From NCBI GenBank assembly GCA_019418235.1, contig DYCH01000014.1, positions 1 to 8,698 on the forward strand: 8,698 nt of DNA, in the 5' to 3' direction. The stretch comes from Sutterella sp. (GTDB taxonomy: Bacteria; Pseudomonadota; Gammaproteobacteria; Burkholderiales; Burkholderiaceae_F). The position numbers and the translations under genes were made by a program. Positions 5,404 through 8,698 of this stretch are shown here, piece by piece. The first letter of the stretch is position 1. Each line of letters starts with the position of its first letter. Under the pieces are notes generated by a model that was given only the letters and a program-made list of their open reading frames with translations, ran no database searches and was not told where the DNA came from.

Positions 5404-6666
5404 TTAGAAAAAGATTAGTAGCGTTACGACGCCAAGGATCATGCCGGGTGCGGTTCGTTTGACGATATCAATGGGGTTGCTTTGACACAAACCGGCAATC
5501 ACGATCACCACGCCCGCAATGGGACTCATGGTGCGACCGAGAGCGCCGCCCACGTAGGCGAGGTTGCCAAGACTGATAACACTTAAACCAAAGCTTTGCG
5601 CATGAGGGGTAACGGCTTCATTAAATGCCATCGTAGCGGCATCTCCAGAACCCACCAAAATTGCCATCAAATAAGGGCCAATGACACCACCCCAGCGAGC
5701 AAAATCGCTGGATTGCTTTAAAACTTCGATGAGAACTTGTATTAAACCTGCGGATTGAAGTCCCATGGCAAAGACGCTAGCAGAAATAATGATGCTGACA
5801 ACATCAGCAAAGCCCTTACCGCAGCCTTGGAAGAATTGATTGGTGGCTTTGGCTGGATGCGTTTGCGTCACGATAATCGTATAGATTGCACCAATCACCA
5901 TTGCTTGAGCAACGCCCATCTTGAGTGCCGGTAAACAGGTGTTGCCGAGAATAAGCATAACGAGAGGTACGAGCGGAGCGATCGCCCAATGGTATTTAAC
6001 TTTCTCAATCGTTGAGGTTTCTTGTTCAGTAACGGTTGTTGAGTCTTCTTGTCCTTTGTGGTCTCCAAGGAAAAACTCGGTCACCGTAATCATGACAACG
6101 CTAATGGCCCAAAGAACCATGTAGGTGGTCATGTTGGCAAGGATGAATTCCATCCCACTGATGCCGACGTAAGAACCCACCATATTTTGATGAGGTGAAC
6201 CGGGGTTAAGAAACGACCCGATGGTACCGGCTAAAACCGCAGCGCCCGCACCCACAGGGCGGATGCCTGCACGGATCATGATGGGGATTAGCGTTGCACC
6301 GACTGCGGCAGCGCAACCAGAGGCGCTAGGAATCGCTGTATTAACGATAAGCGTGACAATGGTGCAAGCGGGGATCAGCAATACCCCAAGTTTTTTGAGC
6401 GGTTTGGCCAGTAGCGAAACCAAATGTATGTCCGCTTTCGTAAAACTAATCAAAAAGGCAAAACCCATTGCTGCCGTGATGGATTGAACAAGGCTTGCGC
6501 TTGTCATCATTTTGGCAAATTGATTCAAAGCGGCCATTGGGTTTAAAGAGATGAGGCACAAGAGAATGCCTGCGGTCAGCAATGTGACCCGGACTTCAAA
6601 TTTCTTCAGTAACGCCGTAATGGTTAAGATAATCACGGCCACTGCAATCCAAGATGTTATTGTCAT
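5404..6666 (-). CDS. DcuC-family anaerobic C4-dicarboxylate carrier
   Basis: Inner-membrane secondary carrier of the DcuC family (ion transporter superfamily), which in characterised members exchanges or exports succinate and related C4-dicarboxylates in anaerobes. Start: ATG 6666 with GGAG 6 nt upstream gives 420 aa; the ATG at 6678 overlaps the stop of the gene before it (TGATG) but lacks a ribosome binding site. Two halves of hydrophobic helices flank a hydrophilic linker at about 201-224. Re-entrant-loop-like motifs are PSASG (113-117) with GSPHQN (156-161) in the first half and GSGDAATMAF (339-348) in the second. The C-terminal ALGRTMSPIAGVV...DIVKRT (375-405) closely resembles E. coli DcuC. 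It is second in an operon and translationally coupled to the amidohydrolase, so it probably imports that enzyme's substrate or exports or exchanges its product. The exact substrate need not be a C4-dicarboxylate. Confidence 0.87.
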   Translation of the reverse strand: MTITSWIAVAVIILTITALLKKFEVRVTLLTAGILLCLISLNPMAALNQFAKMMTSASLVQSITAAMGFAFLISFTKADIHLVSLLAKPLKKLGVLLIPACTIVTLIVNTAIPSASGCAAAVGATLIPIMIRAGIRPVGAGAAVLAGTIGSFLNPGSPHQNMVGSYVGISGMEFILANMTTYMVLWAISVVMITVTEFFLGDHKGQEDSTTVTEQETSTIEKVKYHWAIAPLVPLVMLILGNTCLPALKMGVAQAMVIGAIYTIIVTQTHPAKATNQFFQGCGKGFADVVSIIISASVFAMGLQSAGLIQVLIEVLKQSSDFARWGGVIGPYLMAILVGSGDAATMAFNEAVTPHAQSFGLSVISLGNLAYVGGALGRTMSPIAGVVIVIAGLCQSNPIDIVKRTAPGMILGVVTLLIFF

Positions 6667-6677
6667 GATGCTCTCCA

Positions 6678-8087
6678 TCAGGCTTTAATTCGTTCAGGCT
6701 CGTCTTGAGCCAAATCGATGATGATGGTTTGATAACCTAAGTCCTTCAATGCGCAAGCGCCTGCCTCGGTTGTGATAAATCGCGTGTCGTTGCCGTAAAG
6801 AACGCCGTTTTTCATGTTGATCTTCCCATCAATGAACGTTTGAACGGCCAAATTGGTTTGTTTATCGACGATCGTAATATCGGCAGTAGCCCCGTCGCTA
6901 AAGTGTCCGCGATCAAAAAGGCGTAAGTGACGGGCAGCGCTAAGACTGGCTTTCAGAACAAATTCGGACAGAGAAATGGCGCCAAAATCAACAAGGGCCA
7001 GTCCCATCGGAATAATCACATTGCGAGGAATGCATCCGCCATCTGTGGACATGGCATCAACCACAAACGAGCCATCGTCTCGTTTCGAGCTAGCGAGCAT
7101 TAATCGAGAAATGGCGGAATTGACGGGGAAGCAGCCGACAACATTCGTGGTGCCTTTTTCAATCCAGTGTTGCATCCCCTCGTTGCCTTCCAATATTTCT
7201 GTGATGTAGCCCGTGTCTTTTAATGTTTTCAAGATGCCGGACTTAAAGGCCATTTGAATGCCTTCAAAGGAGACGGGGAGGTTGAAACTTTCAAGACAGT
7301 TTTTGGTGACATGATCGAGAACTTGTCCCTTTTCGTCACATGAAAGATGCGTTCCGTTTAAGGGACTCAGATACGCTTCAGACCAAATCCTGGGATGAGA
7401 TTTCAGTAGTTCGAGAGCTTGAGAGGCTTCAACTTCTGGGTTAAACACGCGACCGCGGCAATAGGAATTGATGTGAGCAAGGTGAAGTCGCATGTTGTCC
7501 GTCACTTCAACAGCTTCTTTCATGCCGTTGATGTCGGAGTGCGCCGTGGTTGAGCCGGCGTGCCAAGCGACATAGACGTCTTTTTCATTGCAAAGCTCAA
7601 TGGTGTCTCGACAGGCTTGAACCGATAACGGCCAGTGGCCGCCGACTAACTTGATGCCGATGGCGCCGGCTTGGGTTTGCTTATCAATGTAAGAGGCAAT
7701 TTGTGCTCGGGTTGGCGTATCTGTTCCCCATAATTCCGTGGGTTCCATACGATCAAGGACGGCAACATTAAGACCAGCTCCCGTTTTATGGCCATCTCGA
7801 AGAACTTCAGATAAGGGGCCAGCCATATCCAAGCAGGTGGTTACGCCCGAAAGGGCTGTCATACGAGCTCCATAAGGAGAGCCATAGACGGAGCCCAAAT
7901 GCATATGAGCATCGATGATGCCGGGGAATACGTAGCGATTTGAACAATCTTCAACCGCTTTCGTTTTACCGCATAAATTCGTTCCAACGGCTGCGATTTT
8001 GCCATTTTCAATCGCAACATCCATGATGCCGTTGCGTTTGTTGGCAGGGTCCACAACATGACCATTTTTTAAGAGGATGTCCCACAT
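6678..8087 (-). CDS. Metal-dependent amidohydrolase, dihydroorotase/hydantoinase-like
   Basis: Cytoplasmic binuclear amidohydrolase of the TIM-barrel superfamily, 469 aa, hydrolysing an amide or cyclic amide of unknown identity. Start: ATG 8087 with GGAG 6 nt upstream; the product then begins MWDILLKNGHVVDP, the usual N-terminal beta-sandwich of the family. The upstream in-frame start at 8147 adds 20 residues without a ribosome binding site. Metal ligands can be read off: HMH (61-63) after FPGIIDA, Lys146 in GIKLVGG (likely the carbamylated bridge), His176, His205 (or 202) and Asp349 in STDG. All are present, so an active enzyme is expected. The C-terminal beta-sandwich ends with GATADITIVD (399-408). 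Close relatives by motif include dihydroorotase, dihydropyrimidinase and D-aminoacylase; the sequence does not decide between them. Its stop overlaps the next gene's nearby ATG (TGATG), and the DcuC-type carrier follows. The CapA-like gene diverges from the same control region. Confidence 0.85.
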   Translation of the reverse strand: MWDILLKNGHVVDPANKRNGIMDVAIENGKIAAVGTNLCGKTKAVEDCSNRYVFPGIIDAHMHLGSVYGSPYGARMTALSGVTTCLDMAGPLSEVLRDGHKTGAGLNVAVLDRMEPTELWGTDTPTRAQIASYIDKQTQAGAIGIKLVGGHWPLSVQACRDTIELCNEKDVYVAWHAGSTTAHSDINGMKEAVEVTDNMRLHLAHINSYCRGRVFNPEVEASQALELLKSHPRIWSEAYLSPLNGTHLSCDEKGQVLDHVTKNCLESFNLPVSFEGIQMAFKSGILKTLKDTGYITEILEGNEGMQHWIEKGTTNVVGCFPVNSAISRLMLASSKRDDGSFVVDAMSTDGGCIPRNVIIPMGLALVDFGAISLSEFVLKASLSAARHLRLFDRGHFSDGATADITIVDKQTNLAVQTFIDGKINMKNGVLYGNDTRFITTEAGACALKDLGYQTIIIDLAQDEPERIKA

Positions 8088-8118
8088 AACAATCTCCATC
8101 AGTAAGTTTGATAGAGAC

Positions 8119-8147
8119 AGATTAATCTTTGAATGAACGATGAACAA
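8119..8147 (-). promoter_or_regulatory. Candidate promoter of the amidohydrolase operon
   Basis: On the minus strand TTGTTC (8147-8142) and TAATCT (8124-8119) are 17 bp apart; both are weak matches to the sigma-70 consensus. The predicted start of transcription would be about 25-30 nt before the ATG at 8087. The shared palindrome (8155-8164) lies 7 bp upstream of the -35, suiting an activator or a repressor that contacts polymerase. Confidence 0.3.
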
Positions 8148-8195
8148 AGTAACTCAGTTAACTGTTTCAAAAGCAAAGAGCGTTATATAGTTACT
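8148..8195. promoter_or_regulatory. Divergent operator region with CAGTTAACTG palindrome
   Basis: The 10-bp palindrome CAGTTAACTG (8155-8164) is the core of the 16-bp palindrome at 69-84. Immediately left is AGTAACT (8148-8154), and its reverse complement AGTTACT lies at 8189-8195, centres 41 bp apart, about four helical turns. AT-rich TTATATAG (8183-8190), a possible -10 for the rightward CapA-like gene, lies between them. The arrangement suits a dimeric regulator with one full site and two half-sites controlling both directions. The regulator is not encoded in the window. Confidence 0.45.
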
Positions 8196-8230
8196 CAATC
8201 ATTTCGTTATTAGATGGACAGAGGTGCTTT

Positions 8231-8698
8231 ATGAAACGGACAACTTTTGTGGCGACGGGCGATAGCTTTATTACTCGTCATATCGGTGAAAATGGGTATG
8301 AAGGCTATGAGCAAATGCGTGATTTAATCTTAAGTCACGATGTGCGTTTTGCTAACCTCGAGATGACCTTTCATAATCAAGAGGGTTTCCCGTCAGCTTC
8401 GAGTGGTGGAACGTGGGCGATGACCGATCCGGAAATGCTCGATGATATGAAAAATTTTGGCTTTAACGTTTTTAATACGGCCAATAACCACACGGGCGAT
8501 TTTGGTCAAGGTGGTATTCAAGCAACTATTCGTCATTTAAAAGAACGTTCCATGTTGTTTGCCGGTACCGGCAACAATCTTCAAGAAGCCTCTCGTCCTT
8601 GCTATCTAGAAACAACTCATGCTCGCGTAGCGATGATTGGTGTGACGACATCTTTTGACCCCGCTGCTCGCGCCGGTGCTCAAACCAGTAGCATGATT
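8231..8698 (+). CDS. CapA/PgsA-like protein, partial (cut by window end)
   Basis: N-terminal 156 residues of a protein of the CapA/PgsA family (poly-gamma-glutamate capsule protein fold, related to metallophosphatases); the reading frame is open to the window end. ATG 8231 is preceded by GAGG (8221-8224) 6 nt upstream. Motifs in order: ATGDSFI with Asp11, FANLEMT with Asn42 and Glu44, NTANNHTGD with Asn85, Asn86, His87 and Asp90, and AGTGNN (111-116). These are the expected metal and active-site residues of the fold. Unlike capsule CapA/PgsA proteins, it starts directly with the first strand (MKRTTFVATGDS) and shows no signal peptide or membrane anchor, so it is probably cytoplasmic and enzymatic. 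It diverges from the amidohydrolase-carrier operon, suggesting a shared pathway rather than capsule synthesis. Its reaction is unknown. Confidence 0.8.
   Translation, partial: MKRTTFVATGDSFITRHIGENGYEGYEQMRDLILSHDVRFANLEMTFHNQEGFPSASSGGTWAMTDPEMLDDMKNFGFNVFNTANNHTGDFGQGGIQATIRHLKERSMLFAGTGNNLQEASRPCYLETTHARVAMIGVTTSFDPAARAGAQTSSMI

Noticed and set aside
5921..6487. Plus-strand frames opposite the DcuC-type carrier
   Set aside because: Antisense shadows rich in Ala/Pro/Thr created by the carrier's codon pattern, with no supporting signals.
8088..8147. N-terminal extension of the amidohydrolase to 8147
   Set aside because: The added 20 residues have no ribosome binding site, would cover the candidate promoter, and precede the normal family N-terminus MWDILLKNG.

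Overview
The window looks like chromosomal DNA of an anaerobic or microaerophilic Gram-negative bacterium. The clues are a DcuC-type anaerobic dicarboxylate carrier, a twin-arginine (Tat) signal on an aminotransferase, and plain GGAG-type ribosome binding sites about 6 nt before ATG. The gene content and style recall gut Betaproteobacteria of the Sutterellaceae, but there is no rRNA or marker gene here, so this is inference only. Base composition is moderate. The stretch from about 3890 to 5340 (an AAA ATPase and its leader) looks more AT-rich and is the most likely acquired part.

Layout, left to right. (1) 1-145: leader with a strong hairpin and a perfect 16-bp palindrome. (2) 146-2627, plus strand: two tandem paralogous major facilitator carriers of the oxalate/formate antiporter (OFA) type. 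Both are 399 aa and align without gaps at about 56% identity (hand count); a terminator-like hairpin lies between them. (3) 2694-3836, minus strand: a HisC-like PLP aminotransferase carrying a Tat signal peptide, ending at an intrinsic terminator. (4) 3837-4120: a divergent intergenic region with a 14-bp palindrome and an array of 9-bp motifs at an exact 23-bp period. (5) 4121-5335, plus strand: a stand-alone AAA_14/DUF4143 ATPase, ending at a hairpin shared with the convergent operon. (6) 5404-8087, minus strand: an operon of a metal-dependent amidohydrolase followed by a DcuC-family carrier, translationally coupled. (7) 8088-8230: a divergent control region. (8) 8231 to the window edge, plus strand: a CapA/PgsA-like metallophosphatase-fold protein without a signal peptide, cut by the window end.

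How the genes may work together. The amidohydrolase, the dicarboxylate carrier and the divergent CapA-like protein share one control region. That region holds a CAGTTAACTG palindrome that recurs, extended to 16 bp, in front of the first OFA carrier about 8 kb away. This suggests a small regulon for uptake and hydrolysis of an anionic amide or imide compound, substrate unknown. The Tat-exported aminotransferase and the AAA ATPase show no clear tie to it. The two most unusual signals are the 23-bp-phased repeat array in front of the ATPase and the palindrome shared between the two distant control regions.
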